Shown: positions 9,066 to 17,915, counted from the stretch's first letter. The stretch: 64,000 nt of DNA from Acetatifactor muris (GCF_024623325.1 NZ_JANJZD010000015.1:1-64000), one strand, 5' to 3'. A program made the numbers and translations. Notes: generated by a model not told the origin, from the letters alone.

Positions 9066-9755
9066 TCACCACTTTATTGCACCAAAATCCAAGTCTTCAA
9101 TCAGGATATATTCATCTTCCTGCCGGATTGCATCTATTACAAGAGCTGTGACGATTCCATCCTCTCTTTTCATCCTGCTGCGGGGAATGGAACTATCCCT
9201 TGACAATCCCACTAAATCAAACCGCATTTTAAATTCTTTCTCTGTAACCTCTTTTCCATTGACAGTCGCTGTATCCGGATTATATTCGTCAAAAACCCCC
9301 GTTACATATTCTCCATCGTGGTATGAAAGACAGACATAGCAGCTCCCATCCGAACCGTTATTTACAAGGATAATCGTGTTTTCTCTGTAATGCACTCCGT
9401 TAATGCAGCCCCAAACCTCCGGTTCATACAAATCTGCAATCTTTTTTGCCATGCCGTCCTCATAGATAAATATCCCTATTGATATATCATCCCCTATGAT
9501 CAATTCAGGAACACTATCATCATCAAAATCGTGTATCCCGATATAGCCGATACAAGAATCACTGTTTACCTGTTTAAGTTCTTGACGGAGAACATACGGA
9601 TCTGCTAAATAACTTTCCATATTACGGACAATCTCCTTATAAGCATCTTCCCATTCTGGTACGATATACTGACTTTCCTCTTCCTTTCCGCAGGCGTCAA
9701 GCAGAGTAACACATAGCAGCATATGAACCAGTAAAATAAATTTCTTCTTCCACAT
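9066..9755 (-). CDS. Predicted lipoprotein of the BlaI-linked operon
   Basis: A 229-residue protein with a lipoprotein signal peptide (LLCVTLLDAC, cysteine near residue 22), so anchored on the outer face of the membrane. The mature part contains DFDDDSVPELIIGDD, an acidic motif like that of calcium-binding or FG-GAP-like segments in Firmicute surface lipoproteins, and later ILVNNGSDGS. I do not recognise a catalytic domain. It sits between two DUF6070-type genes on the same strand with short gaps, so it should share their promoter at 12.2 kb. Confidence 0.75.
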   Translation of the reverse strand: MWKKKFILLVHMLLCVTLLDACGKEEESQYIVPEWEDAYKEIVRNMESYLADPYVLRQELKQVNSDSCIGYIGIHDFDDDSVPELIIGDDISIGIFIYEDGMAKKIADLYEPEVWGCINGVHYRENTIILVNNGSDGSCYVCLSYHDGEYVTGVFDEYNPDTATVNGKEVTEKEFKMRFDLVGLSRDSSIPRSRMKREDGIVTALVIDAIRQEDEYILIEDLDFGAIKW

Positions 9756-9779
9756 TCCAATATCCCTCCATTTTCCTAT

Positions 9780-10777
9780 TTGTGGCAGTTCCAGTTCCTT
9801 TTGTTCAATCGTATTAGACAGATACCGGAATGTCCCATCTTCATTCTGTTTGTAATCTACACTTCCCCAAAAGGTGGAAACTGTCTTGCAAATATCATTT
9901 CATATTCATGACCGCCCGCATCTGCATGATAACCGCAATATTCCCTCACCTGTTCTACGGATACCGGAAAACAGGTAGTCATAACACACTCATAAATCTC
10001 CCCAGGAATCAGACCGTCCTCTGCCCTGAAAGGCTCATTTGTGTATATCCGGTATATATCCTCAAACATACATGGCATTAAAATTTTCTCCGCATTATCG
10101 GCGTCCCAGTTTGTTACAAGCATATTATAATTCACGAAGCTAAGTCCATATATGTACTTTCTTGTCAGCTCCCTGCATTCATCCGACAAGGGCTTCACCC
10201 TGTAATACTCCCGCAGATTTCCATGTGCGACCACCTCTGTATTTGTATAAATAAAATACCCTTTCTCAGTCAGCCTTATCTCCTCCAGATCATTGCTCCC
10301 AAAACCTTTTATTTCCGGTATGCCGCCTTCCCGCCAGCCTACCGACACATAAAAGGACTGTACCAACTGCTTTACCACATCTTTTCTCTGCTTTTCAGAA
10401 AAACTCCGGGTGTGGGAATATTCTGTTTCAGGATATGCAATTTCAATCTCCTTATAAAGCTCCATGCACTGCTCCGCTGCCGACATTGCCTCGTCCTGCA
10501 AACCCTGTTCTTCTTCTGCTGTCAGGATACTGACAGGTTCCGCCTTCTCCCCTATGGGAGCTTCGGCAGGATTTGGGGGCTCTTCCCCAAAACATTCTAT
10601 TGGTTCATCTTCTTTTACAGCTTCTGTACTTTCGATTACAACCGGAGATCCCCACACTTCCTCTGCGTTCCTTTCCGTATCTCTTCTCCCCAAAGCAATA
10701 CTGCCTGTTATAACAATGACTGCCATTAACACAATAAGAGAACCATACCTTTTTAAAAGCCATTTTACATCTTCCAC
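9780..10777 (-). pseudogene. DUF6070-type membrane-anchored protein, internally deleted
   Basis: The main frame (10777-9857, 306 residues) has an N-terminal membrane helix (SLIVLMAVIVITGSIAL), a linker rich in Glu and Pro, and a C-terminal domain related to that of the 10781 gene. It stops right after RQFPPFGEV. One frame over, the sequence continues VDYKQNEDGTFRYLSNTIEQ. By comparison with the paralogue upstream (ENEDGTVTLYVNAVY...EESFQYVSNE), about 30 residues are missing between the EDGT motif and FRYLSN, and the frame is shifted. The stop may still allow a slightly short protein. Confidence 0.7.
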
Positions 10778-10780
10778 TAT

Positions 10781-12142
10781 TCAAGTCCTTCCATAAACCT
10801 CTTTCGGGAAAAGATTTTCCCTTTCTTCCTCCGTCAGCCGATTGGAATGCCACCAAATCTCATGGTCGCCTTCCGGTAAGGTTATCTCATTCGATACATA
10901 CTGAAAACTTTCCTCACTGAATGGACGGATTACGGTTATGTGTGAAAACTCCTTAGACATATTTCCACCCGGATATACTGCATTGACATAAAGCGTAACT
11001 GTCCCGTCCTCGTTCTCCCTATAACGTACTACTTCCGGATACGCAATATCCGGATACTCCACCTCGTAAAAACCTCGTGGTCTGTACTCATAGGCGGCAA
11101 GCTCTGAAAGATATGTTGTTTTAGAACGGAGCGTTTCACGATCCATATTGAAATATGTCCCAATCACATTTTCAAACAATTCTCCCTGTATTTGGTAGAC
11201 AGCGCCAACTCCTAAATTTTCATCCGCCATGTAAGGTACTGGCTGGCTGTACATCATTGGATAGAACCTGTCAAATAAATCGTAAAAGTCCAAATCCCCA
11301 AAATCATCCTCGCTCCAATTACAGAGAAACAGGTTGTTTTGTTCATAACAAACTGGAAGGATATACTTTCGGTTATATTCCCTGCACTTTTCATCCAAAG
11401 GCAAAATCCGAAGCATCGTATGTTCCGGCGTATCACTTAATGTCAATATATAATTTTCATCTGAAAAGTAACTCCCTTCAAAGATTAAATATCCTTCCTC
11501 CGTATACTGCCAGAAGTCCGCCGGGTAGCTTACTGTACTTCTGTTCTGCAGACTGCCATTCTGGTCATATTGATAATATCCCCTGACAATATTTACATTA
11601 CCGTCCTCTGTTTTCAAATCAAATTTACGAATCCCCATCTCCATAACCACTATAATGGTCAATTCGTCCATCTCTTTTTCATCTACTGCTTTACAAAAAT
11701 CGAAAGCCTGCTCTGCCTGTATCATGTCAATCTGATTCCCACTGTCAACAGCCACATAACCGTTTTCACCGAGTCTGGCAACCATACGCCGCATCATATC
11801 CAGGCTTCCCAATGTATTCGTATCTACTGCTTCCTCATAAATATCACTGAGAATCTCAGCTATGCGCTCTGTACTGACGGAATCATTATTATCGAAAGAA
11901 TATTTAAGCCAGCTTTCCAAAACCTGTTTGTCTTTTCCCACAACATAACCGCTTCCTCCTCTCCCTTTTACATCTTCTACCATGCTTATACTCAAAATCG
12001 GAACTTCTTCCGGTGTTGTCCTGTCTTTTCTTTTTCCAGTGAATTTAGTTGCACATATGGTTATTGCACGAATTCCCATACATATCATAAGTACCCATAA
12101 GATTTTATTTTTTCTTCTCCTACGCTTACTTTTCCTTTTCAC
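10781..12142 (-). CDS. DUF6070-type membrane-anchored extracytoplasmic protein
   Basis: About 453 residues. A very basic N-terminus (KRKSKRRRRKNK) is followed by one membrane helix (ILWVLMICMGIRAITICA) and a large outer domain. The C-terminal block ENEDGTVTLYVNAVY...FQYVSNE is shared with the two downstream genes. A GTG start at 12142 is favoured because GGAGG stands five bases before it; the ATG at 12154 would place that site inside the gene. It is first in an operon under a sigma-A promoter that overlaps two BlaI-type boxes. A role in sensing or tolerating cell-wall stress is inferred from that regulation only. Confidence 0.78.
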   Translation of the reverse strand: MKRKSKRRRRKNKILWVLMICMGIRAITICATKFTGKRKDRTTPEEVPILSISMVEDVKGRGGSGYVVGKDKQVLESWLKYSFDNNDSVSTERIAEILSDIYEEAVDTNTLGSLDMMRRMVARLGENGYVAVDSGNQIDMIQAEQAFDFCKAVDEKEMDELTIIVVMEMGIRKFDLKTEDGNVNIVRGYYQYDQNGSLQNRSTVSYPADFWQYTEEGYLIFEGSYFSDENYILTLSDTPEHTMLRILPLDEKCREYNRKYILPVCYEQNNLFLCNWSEDDFGDLDFYDLFDRFYPMMYSQPVPYMADENLGVGAVYQIQGELFENVIGTYFNMDRETLRSKTTYLSELAAYEYRPRGFYEVEYPDIAYPEVVRYRENEDGTVTLYVNAVYPGGNMSKEFSHITVIRPFSEESFQYVSNEITLPEGDHEIWWHSNRLTEEERENLFPKEVYGRT

Positions 12143-12188
12143 ATGAACCTCCATTTATCCACTTTCTTTTCTCCACTGTCTCTAATTC

Positions 12189-12241
12189 TTACATCAGTAA
12201 GATTTATTTCAAATATTACAACAGTAAGATTTAAAAGTCAA
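12189..12241 (-). promoter_or_regulatory. Promoter with two BlaI-type operators for the lipoprotein operon
   Basis: On the minus strand TTGACT (12236-12241) and TAATAT (12213-12218) are exactly 17 bases apart. The box TTACAACAGTAAGATTTA (from 12216) overlaps the -10 and spacer, and TTACATCAGTAAGATTTA (from 12189) lies just downstream. Both match the boxes upstream of blaI, so repression by BlaI is strongly suggested. Confidence 0.85.
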
Positions 12242-12341
12242 GTAGGTCATGTATTGCCTATGATAATCTCTTCTCCCACAGATTTGCTGCAATAACACAT
12301 GGATAAATTTATCCAAAACAGCTAAACAGATTCAAAACCAG

Positions 12342-12371
12342 ACTGTTGTAAACCATACAAGTTACAGCAGT
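12342..12371 (+). other. Inverted repeat upstream of mobC, candidate oriT part
   Basis: ACTGTTGTAA (12342-12351) and TTACAGCAGT (12362-12371) form a 10-bp stem with one mismatch, 36 bases before mobC. Origins of transfer often lie in this position and contain such a repeat. It could equally be an operator. Confidence 0.4.
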
Positions 12372-12406
12372 TTTTTATACCCAAATTTAGAAAGGACGAT
12401 GTAAAA

Positions 12407-12739
12407 ATGGCAACCAGGACACGCACCAGCCGGAATGAATTTCACTTAGATGACAAGGAGCAGCATATCCTTGACGAGAAGTTTAAGCTGTCCGGCATGA
12501 AAAGCAAATCGGCTTTTATCCGGAAGCTGATTCTCTACAGATATGTCTATGACGTGAATTACAGTTTTCTACGGAAATACAATACGAAGCTTGGACGGAT
12601 CAACTCCAGCTTAAACCAGATTGCCAAAAGAATTAACAGCGCAAACCACATCTATCAGAAAGATATGGACGAAGTAAAGGAGTTGATGAAACAAGTATGG
12701 CAGTCACAGGAAATCAAATCGAAGTGCACTTCGATTTGA
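12407..12739 (+). CDS. mobC: MobC-type relaxosome accessory protein
   Basis: A 110-residue basic protein of the MobC family. The N-terminus (FHLDDKEQHILDEKFKLSGM) has the ribbon-helix-helix-like fold of these proteins, and the C-terminal half (LGRINSSLNQIAKRINSAN) is the conserved helical part. MobC proteins help relaxases open DNA at oriT. GAAAGGACG precedes the ATG. The natural end would overlap the relaxase start; here a palindromic insertion after 12704 replaces the last residues with EIKSKCTSI. The partner relaxase is broken, so mobilisation from this site is unlikely. Confidence 0.85.
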   Translation: MATRTRTSRNEFHLDDKEQHILDEKFKLSGMKSKSAFIRKLILYRYVYDVNYSFLRKYNTKLGRINSSLNQIAKRINSANHIYQKDMDEVKELMKQVWQSQEIKSKCTSI

Positions 12740-12974
12740 TTTCACAGCAACCGTTGATAAAGCTGTAGCCTACATATACAACTCAGACAAAACAGACGAA
12801 AGCATCTATATTTCTTCCTATGCCTGTGCACCGGAAACCGCAGCGATTGACTACAAATATACCTTAGACCACTGCCGTGAAAACAGTCCCAATAAAGTCT
12901 ATCATCTGATACAGGCTTTTGCTCCCGGCGAAGTCAGTTTTGAGGAATCGTACCAGATCGGGAAGGAGCTATAA
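12697..12974 (+). pseudogene. Relaxase (MobA-like) N-terminal fragment
   Basis: The ATG at 12697 overlaps mobC, as in intact elements. After the 38-nt palindromic insertion the frame reads ATVDKAVAYIYNSDKTDES, then CAPETAAIDYKYTLDHCREN and KVYHLIQAFAPGEVSFEE. This is the first part of the relaxase/mobilisation nuclease domain. It stops at IGKEL, where a full protein would continue for some 350 residues with the HxH metal site. Both the insertion and the premature stop make it non-functional. Confidence 0.85.
12704..12747. repeat. Perfect 34-nt palindrome between 6-bp direct repeats
   Basis: Bases 12710-12743 form a perfect palindrome without a loop (17 + 17; left arm GAAATCAAATCGAAGTG). The six bases TCACAG occur at 12704-12709 and again at 12742-12747. 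Removing one repeat and the intervening bases (38 nt) restores a normal relaxase start, M-A-V-T-A-T-V-D-K-A. The palindrome therefore looks like an insertion with a target duplication. Confidence 0.85.
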
Positions 12975-13166
12975 GCATCAGGAGTAGAAATACTGTCCCT
13001 CCAGTGCAACAGCACCCTGCGCCAAGTGTTGCGCATCTACCCTTATGAAGCGGTCCCCGATGTGGACACCACCGGGGGCGCCATGGCGGCCGAAAGGAGC
13101 CTGCGGGGCTCCAGCAACGTGACGGCCGCCAGGATACGGGATGCGCAGCCGGAGTTGGATATCTGA
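12975..13166 (+). pseudogene. Open fragment of unknown origin after the relaxase stop
   Basis: The same frame continues past the relaxase stop for about 60 codons (VEILSLQCNSTLRQVLRIYP, then PDVDTTGGAMAAERS) to TGA. Base composition turns GC-rich here, unlike the relaxase part, which suggests a deletion junction with host sequence. I do not recognise the protein. Confidence 0.3.
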
Positions 13167-13195
13167 ATTTCGGAGCTGTTACAGGAAACCGGCCG

Positions 13196-14215
13196 CTATG
13201 CGAACCGGTCCATAAAGCCCAATAATCCGATCACATTATCCGCAAGCGCATCGTCCACGCCCGGCCACCAGAACCGATAGCCCGGATAGTAGGGGCACAG
13301 GCTGTGCTCCTCTCCCCCATACCCTATGGGTATCCGGACAAGCGGCCTCTTTCCGGTTTTGTCTGTCTGTACGCAGTAGCGGCAGCCGTCGCAGCGCTTG
13401 ACCCGGGACATTACAAAGTCCTGCACCGCGACAGGCATCTCCTGAAAATGCTCCAGATAGGTTTTCATGCCGCCGGGAATGCACACCCCAAATATCCAGG
13501 GATCCTGATTGTAGGGCTCATACCGCAGCGAAATGCCTGTATGCTTTATCTTATACTCAAAGCCGCCCCTGGGCCGCTCCTCTCCCCAGGCGGGATTTGC
13601 ATAGGTCAGGGAAAGCCTGCAGTTGCTGCCAATGGTGTCATGGATGTCATATGCCCTGTAGCCATGGTCCGCCATCCAATCCGTAAGCCTGTGGTAGGCT
13701 TCATTCCCAAAGACTTTCTCATAAATCGCGGCGGCATATGCATGATCCGCCCGAAAACAGCAATGGGCAAACCGCGAGGGCCTTTGGAAACGCTCCAGGT
13801 GTTCCTTTTGTGCCATCCATACCCAGGCGTCAGGCAGATTCCCGTAATCCTCTATGCCCAGTCTTGCGAGAATGGCCTTTTGCCTGCGATTCAGCTGAAA
13901 CTCCTTTTTCGCCCCCATAAGGTACATCTGCATCACCGTGGCATCAATCATCTTACAGAATTTCTTCATATGGTCCTGCGCTTCGCGGCCAGGGTCGGAG
14001 GCACTGCTGTAAAGTCCCGGGAGCACAGCGTCCTCATGGAGCCTCGGCACAAACAGGAGCGGCTCCTCATATGCCAGTCGGTAGAATCTCTCCATCAGAT
14101 CATAAAATACTTTCTGTTCCGAAACGCTCACCGGCGCCTGACCGTCCGCAATGAACTGCGGAAACAGCTCCAGATAGCCCTGTGCGGCGCGCTGTTCCAA
14201 GCTTGTGTAGGTCAT
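13196..14215 (-). CDS. Uncharacterised protein with C-terminal CxxC motif
   Basis: 339 residues, mostly soluble. A cysteine-bearing segment near the C-terminus, RCDGCRYCVQTDKTGKRPL with a later LCPYYPGYRFWW, could bind a metal or form a redox pair. The rest has many aromatic residues and conserved-looking blocks (HAYAAAIYEKVFGNEAYHRL) but no known domain I can name. It ends a two-gene minus-strand unit, 22 bases after the GyrI-like gene, which suggests joint regulation or a ligand-binding role. The GC-rich composition is host-like. Confidence 0.75.
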   Translation of the reverse strand: MTYTSLEQRAAQGYLELFPQFIADGQAPVSVSEQKVFYDLMERFYRLAYEEPLLFVPRLHEDAVLPGLYSSASDPGREAQDHMKKFCKMIDATVMQMYLMGAKKEFQLNRRQKAILARLGIEDYGNLPDAWVWMAQKEHLERFQRPSRFAHCCFRADHAYAAAIYEKVFGNEAYHRLTDWMADHGYRAYDIHDTIGSNCRLSLTYANPAWGEERPRGGFEYKIKHTGISLRYEPYNQDPWIFGVCIPGGMKTYLEHFQEMPVAVQDFVMSRVKRCDGCRYCVQTDKTGKRPLVRIPIGYGGEEHSLCPYYPGYRFWWPGVDDALADNVIGLLGFMDRFA

Positions 14216-14237
14216 CTGCGGGTCCTCCTTTCAAAAG

Positions 14238-14768
14238 TCATGCGCGTCTCTCTTCCACACAGGCAGCCGCCTGATTCCCGCAAAATTTCAGCGGCAGGAA
14301 GATCTGCTGCTGGGCTATGCCCAGGGCTTTATCGATCGCGCCGTCAGGATTTGGCATATTGCACATGCCGCTTATGGGGAAGTCGCCATATTCAAAGACA
14401 TCGCTGTCCTCGATCCAGGCAAACATGCCGCTGACTGTCTCTTCCAGATCGGCACTGTCACTCTCATCCCCTGTGGCAACCAGGAACATCCCACCGGGGA
14501 ATTCCATGATCTCATACGGGGTTGTGTCCTTTTCCGTGACATCGTCCTTAATGGCCAGAATCCAAACGGATCTGTCTATGTCTCTGTCCTCATGCCACAA
14601 AAAGTCAAGGGGTTCGAAAATATGCTTCTGCAGCAGATGGCCATGGGCATTTACCCATGACTGAAATCTACTCTCCCCACCAAAAATCTCGCCGACAGGC
14701 TGTTCTCCGGAGGACACCGCGCGGAATCGGGGAATCTCCACCAGCCTCATGTTCTTCAGTTTGCTCAT
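14238..14768 (-). CDS. GyrI-like (effector-binding) domain protein
   Basis: About 176 residues beginning KLKNMRLVEIPRFRAVSSGE, the usual opening of stand-alone GyrI-like/AraC effector-binding domains (compare VEIPPFRAV patterns). The conserved EIMEFPGGMFLVATGDES block forms the ligand cleft of this fold. Such proteins bind small cationic or hydrophobic molecules, or act as inhibitors or regulators. The start at 14768 follows AGGAG; an in-frame ATG at 14852 has no such site. The downstream partner is the CxxC protein. Confidence 0.8.
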   Translation of the reverse strand: MSKLKNMRLVEIPRFRAVSSGEQPVGEIFGGESRFQSWVNAHGHLLQKHIFEPLDFLWHEDRDIDRSVWILAIKDDVTEKDTTPYEIMEFPGGMFLVATGDESDSADLEETVSGMFAWIEDSDVFEYGDFPISGMCNMPNPDGAIDKALGIAQQQIFLPLKFCGNQAAACVEERRA

Positions 14769-14814
14769 CTTACAAGTCTCCTCATATGTTGTGCCATTTC
14801 CCGGACATGCGTTC

Positions 14815-15308
14815 TCACCAAAGCCCCAGCGCCTGCCCTTTCCCTGTCTCATTCCAGATGGAACACAGTGTCCAGGAAGTTGGTATACATTTTACCATAT
14901 TCCGTCCCCATAAGTAAAGCTGCTTTGCCTGAGCAGCTTTCTGCTTTCCATCTCTCAGTCTCCTCTCACGGTCTGTTCTCTCACTCTTGTCTGTTCTGGC
15001 TTCCGGCTGTTCGCCTTCTTCTCCCTCTGGAGACGTTTCATCCCCAGGCTGACGGTCAGCCGCGTTTTCCACATCTGCCTGTCCATCTACCGGCAGGTTA
15101 TGTTCTTCCAGCAGGCGCTCGTAGGAATCCTCACAGCTTGGTATCACCCGGATTTCCTGTGCCTCCTGTTCAATGATAGTCTGTTCTGCCTTTAAGTCAT
15201 ACTCCTGGTACTGCATTTTCTCTCTGTTTCTCTCAATACTTCAATCACTTCTTCGCTGGCCTCCGGGTACATTTTCCGAAAATCCGGCAGTCTGCCTGGC
15301 TTTGCCAT
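14815..15308 (-). pseudogene. Sigma-70-like regulator of a mobile element, frameshifted
   Basis: The first frame (ATG at 15308) reads AKPGRLPDFRKMYPEASEEV, then VIEVLRETERK. The second (15216 down) continues MQYQEYDLKAEQTIIEQEAQ, VIPSCEDSYERLLEEH. Together they match the N-terminal half of the sigma-70-like proteins carried by Tn1549-type elements. A frameshift separates the two halves. After residue 60 of the second frame the sequence is an acidic low-complexity tail, so the DNA-binding region is missing. Low complexity and the frame break mark it as decayed. Confidence 0.65.
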
Positions 15309-15430
15309 AGGCTTGTCCTCCATTTTCTTCAAATTTCAAAAATACAAAGCAAGCCTGGCGGGGGCAGCACCTTGCTGGCCGCTGTTTCACCTTGTTAGTA
15401 ATTGCGCAGGCCTTACAGTATCCGAAGAAA

Positions 15431-15480
15431 AATACCAGATGCACAGACAGCTAAAAATTTCTGCTTGTGCATCTGGTATT
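15431..15480. repeat. 15-bp perfect inverted repeat
   Basis: AATACCAGATGCACA (15431-15445) and its complement TGTGCATCTGGTATT (15466-15480) enclose 20 bases. It lies in non-coding DNA between mobile-element remnants and has no T run, so it is not an obvious terminator. It could be an element end or recombination site. Confidence 0.5.
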
Positions 15481-15620
15481 TGTTCCTGTATATTCTGCTC
15501 TATTCGTTCACCATACAGCGTAAAAAAACCTGTACATGGCTGATAATTTTTTAACCAGCCACCACAGGCAAAGACACGAAATTTCACTTGCTGTTTGGAC
15601 AAAATAACAGCATTGTTATA

Positions 15621-16545
15621 TTATCCCGGTTTCGCTAAATACTTATTTCGAATTTTATTATATGGTTTAAACCAGATAGGAATAAAAATAGATATGTATC
15701 CGCAGGAGCATAGATTTTCTCCTGCCACGCCTGTATTTAGGCAGTTTGACGTGTAGTATGCTGCACATATTCCCGTTCCATTTCCCGCATTTCCTCGTCC
15801 GTGGGGATGTCCACAATCCCGACATAGGAATATTTGCTGTGTCCGTTTCCCGTCCTTTTTCTCACGCTCATGGATTACGATTTTATCCACAAATGCGTTT
15901 AGGATTTCGGTGGTTAGCTCGTTGATGCGGGTGTATTTCTTGGTGACTGCTATCAGCTTGGCAACATTGGTCGCTTCCGTATCGGCTTCGCTGACCTCGG
16001 CTGTCAAGGCTTCGATTTCCTGCTTTAGCTGTTCCTGCTCGGCTTCATATCCGTCCGACAGCCTGTAAAAGCGTTCGTCATTCAGCTTTCCGTTGACGTT
16101 ATCCTCATAGCCCATAAACCTCTGTCAATGATGGGAGTATGGGCGTTCTCAATATACGTCCGCCTGTCCTTTGCGGTGGGGATACGTTTCCTGCTCTTAA
16201 AGCCTAAACGGGTGGATTTAAAGCTCTCCGTCACACCGATATATGCCACATTTTCCAGAATGGATGCAATCATGGATGTCTCCCAGTTATAGGGGTATTC
16301 CGATTTTTTTGCAACGCCGATTCCCTTTGACATTTTGTAGGCTGATGGGGTATGCACTTTATCTTCCCAGAGGGCTGTGGCAATGGCTGACACGCCTTTT
16401 CCCTGCATACAGAGTGAGAATATCCTGCGGACGACCGTCGCTGCTTCCTCGTCCACGAGCCAGCGTGTTTTATCGTCTGGATTCCGTAACCCGTAGGGCG
16501 GTGCTCCTAAATGCTCGCCTGCAAGCCCGTTCGCTTTCTTGACGA
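15621..16545 (-). pseudogene. Large serine recombinase remnant (TnpX-like)
   Basis: Coding similarity begins near 16545 (VKKANGLAGEHLGAPPYGLR) and continues NPDDKTRWLVDEEAATVVRR, SAYKMSKGIGVAKKSEYPYN, AYIGVTESFKSTRLGFKSRK up to HTPIIDRGLWAM. This is the recombinase domain. A second frame (16115 down) gives NGKLNDERFYRLSDGYEAEQ and LTTEILNAFVDKIVIHERE, the C-terminal coiled-coil. Missing are the catalytic resolvase domain and the zinc-ribbon between the two parts. It was the integrase of a Tn4451/Tn1549-like element. Confidence 0.85.
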
Positions 16546-16702
16546 AAAAAACTTTTGTAATCTGGTATTTGCCAAACCTAACAGGGAATTACAAAACCTG
16601 ACAGAAAAAACAGACAATCTGCTGCATAAACTAATCTGCAGTAAGATTGCCCTGCAAGACCATGAATATAACATAACTATTCCATTGTTTTACCGCAGCC
16701 TA
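16546..16702. other. Intergenic stretch without recognisable content
   Basis: AT-rich bases between the recombinase remnant and the next gene. I see no open frame with a ribosome site and no clear hairpin. Confidence 0.5.
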
Positions 16703-17377
16703 TCATTTATCTTTCATATTGTTATACAGACTACTTTTCAGACTTTCAAACATAATCTGTCCCTGCTCTTCCAACAACTGGAACGCTCCCATCTCTTTTA
16801 AGATCGGCCAGCATTCGGTTTCAAACGCTCTCAACCTCTGTGCTTTATCGGAACGCATCAGTTCTTGGAAAACAGTTTCCACTTCACGCCCATCGGGATA
16901 GCGGATCAAGGCCCTGCAATCATCATCTATCCATTCAAAAGGTTTGTCTACTGCATAAACACCCGAACCTGTTTTAAGGTCGAGTTGTTCTGCAATTTCA
17001 GGATACTCATCCCGAAAATAAAAAGGATAACCATCGTTTTCTTGTAATACCATATACATATGTGTTTCGGATCGATCCAACTCAGGACAACAGGCACCCG
17101 AAAGATTAATAAAATCCAGATAAGGTTTCCCTCGCCGCTCCTGTACCGTAAAGATATGGGTACGATGTGACTTCCAGCTCCCCGGCACAGGCACAATGCC
17201 TACATAGTAACCGTCAAACGCAACGCAGATCTGATCAATCTCGCGCACTTCTACCTTCGATTCCCCATGCAATGAAACTACTTGATAAAAGGAGGCATAA
17301 TTGCAGTTCTGCCTATTCTCACTAAAAATATCTCCCACCTGCACACCGTACTGGTTTTCCACTTTTTTCCTTCCCAT
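16703..17377 (-). CDS. Hypothetical protein of the 16.7-19.8 kb cluster
   Basis: About 224 residues, soluble. The ATG at 17377 is preceded by AGGAGGAATGAT, a near-perfect ribosome site, so the longer in-frame start is not used. The opening (GRKKVENQYGVQVGDIFSEN) and FYQVVSLHGESKVEVREI suggest a small beta barrel, and FDGYYVGIVPVPGSWKS a second. I do not recognise a family. The last part is helical. It is last in a run of minus-strand genes that includes an ADP-ribosylglycohydrolase remnant and the MotA/FliG-like gene; immunity-type or accessory roles are possible but unproven. Confidence 0.7.
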   Translation of the reverse strand: MGRKKVENQYGVQVGDIFSENRQNCNYASFYQVVSLHGESKVEVREIDQICVAFDGYYVGIVPVPGSWKSHRTHIFTVQERRGKPYLDFINLSGACCPELDRSETHMYMVLQENDGYPFYFRDEYPEIAEQLDLKTGSGVYAVDKPFEWIDDDCRALIRYPDGREVETVFQELMRSDKAQRLRAFETECWPILKEMGAFQLLEEQGQIMFESLKSSLYNNMKDK

Positions 17378-17418
17378 ATCATTCCTCCTGATTTTTCCAT
17401 TAACACCATATTCTGCCT

Positions 17419-17870
17419 TTATATCTCTTCCAACCGAATACAGGCGATTTTCAATATTGCTGCCAGCCATTCCTGCGGGATATTGTCCGCTCCATAATAT
17501 ATTCCGGCCAGACCGCCGGCAACCGCTCCAACCGTGTCTGTATCAGCTCCAAGATTAACGGCTTTTAGGATGCATTCCCGGAAAGAACATGTATTTATCA
17601 GACACCACACCGCCGCCTCCAATGTATCAACAATATAGCCGCTGCTCCTGATCTCAGCCTCCGGCAGAGCCGCAAAGCTTTTTATATCTTTCAGACGGTC
17701 ATATACAGATATATCTTCGCACTCCTTCTTTTAACGGCAAACTGCCTGACAATAATTTTAAGCGACATTGACATAAATTCCGCATCCAATCAGGCTGACC
17801 GGATGTCTATGTGTCAAAGATGAGAGATTATGTACGATATCCATCTGTTCTTCCATCAGAATATCAGATC
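17419..17870 (-). pseudogene. ADP-ribosylglycohydrolase C-terminal remnant
   Basis: The 3' frame carries NLGADTDTVGAVAGGLAGIYYG, the metal-binding signature of DraG-type ADP-ribosylglycohydrolases (the usual G-D-T-D), then DNIPQEWL. Further upstream, one frame over, are MEEQMDIVHNLSSLTHRHPV and IGCGIYVNVA, the preceding helices of the same fold. A frameshift near 17733 and loss of the N-terminal half break the gene. The enzyme family removes ADP-ribose from proteins, so this is one of two loci in the window tied to ADP-ribose chemistry. Confidence 0.8.
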
Positions 17871-17915
17871 GTTTTTTCAACCAATGATTCCATCATAAAC
17901 TTTAACCATTATCAT

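Noticed and set aside
12189..12241. These operators serving mobC on the plus strand
   Set aside because: A 17-bp-spaced promoter is present only on the minus strand; mobC lies about 170 bases beyond and has its own upstream repeat.
13304..14434. Long plus-strand frame opposite the CxxC protein
   Set aside because: It mirrors two genes with good ribosome sites and homology; GC-rich DNA keeps the antisense frame open.
15241..15444. 67-codon minus-strand frame before the sigma-like remnant
   Set aside because: The conserved protein start (AKPGRLPDFRKMYPEAS) lies in another frame of the same bases, so this frame is a shadow.
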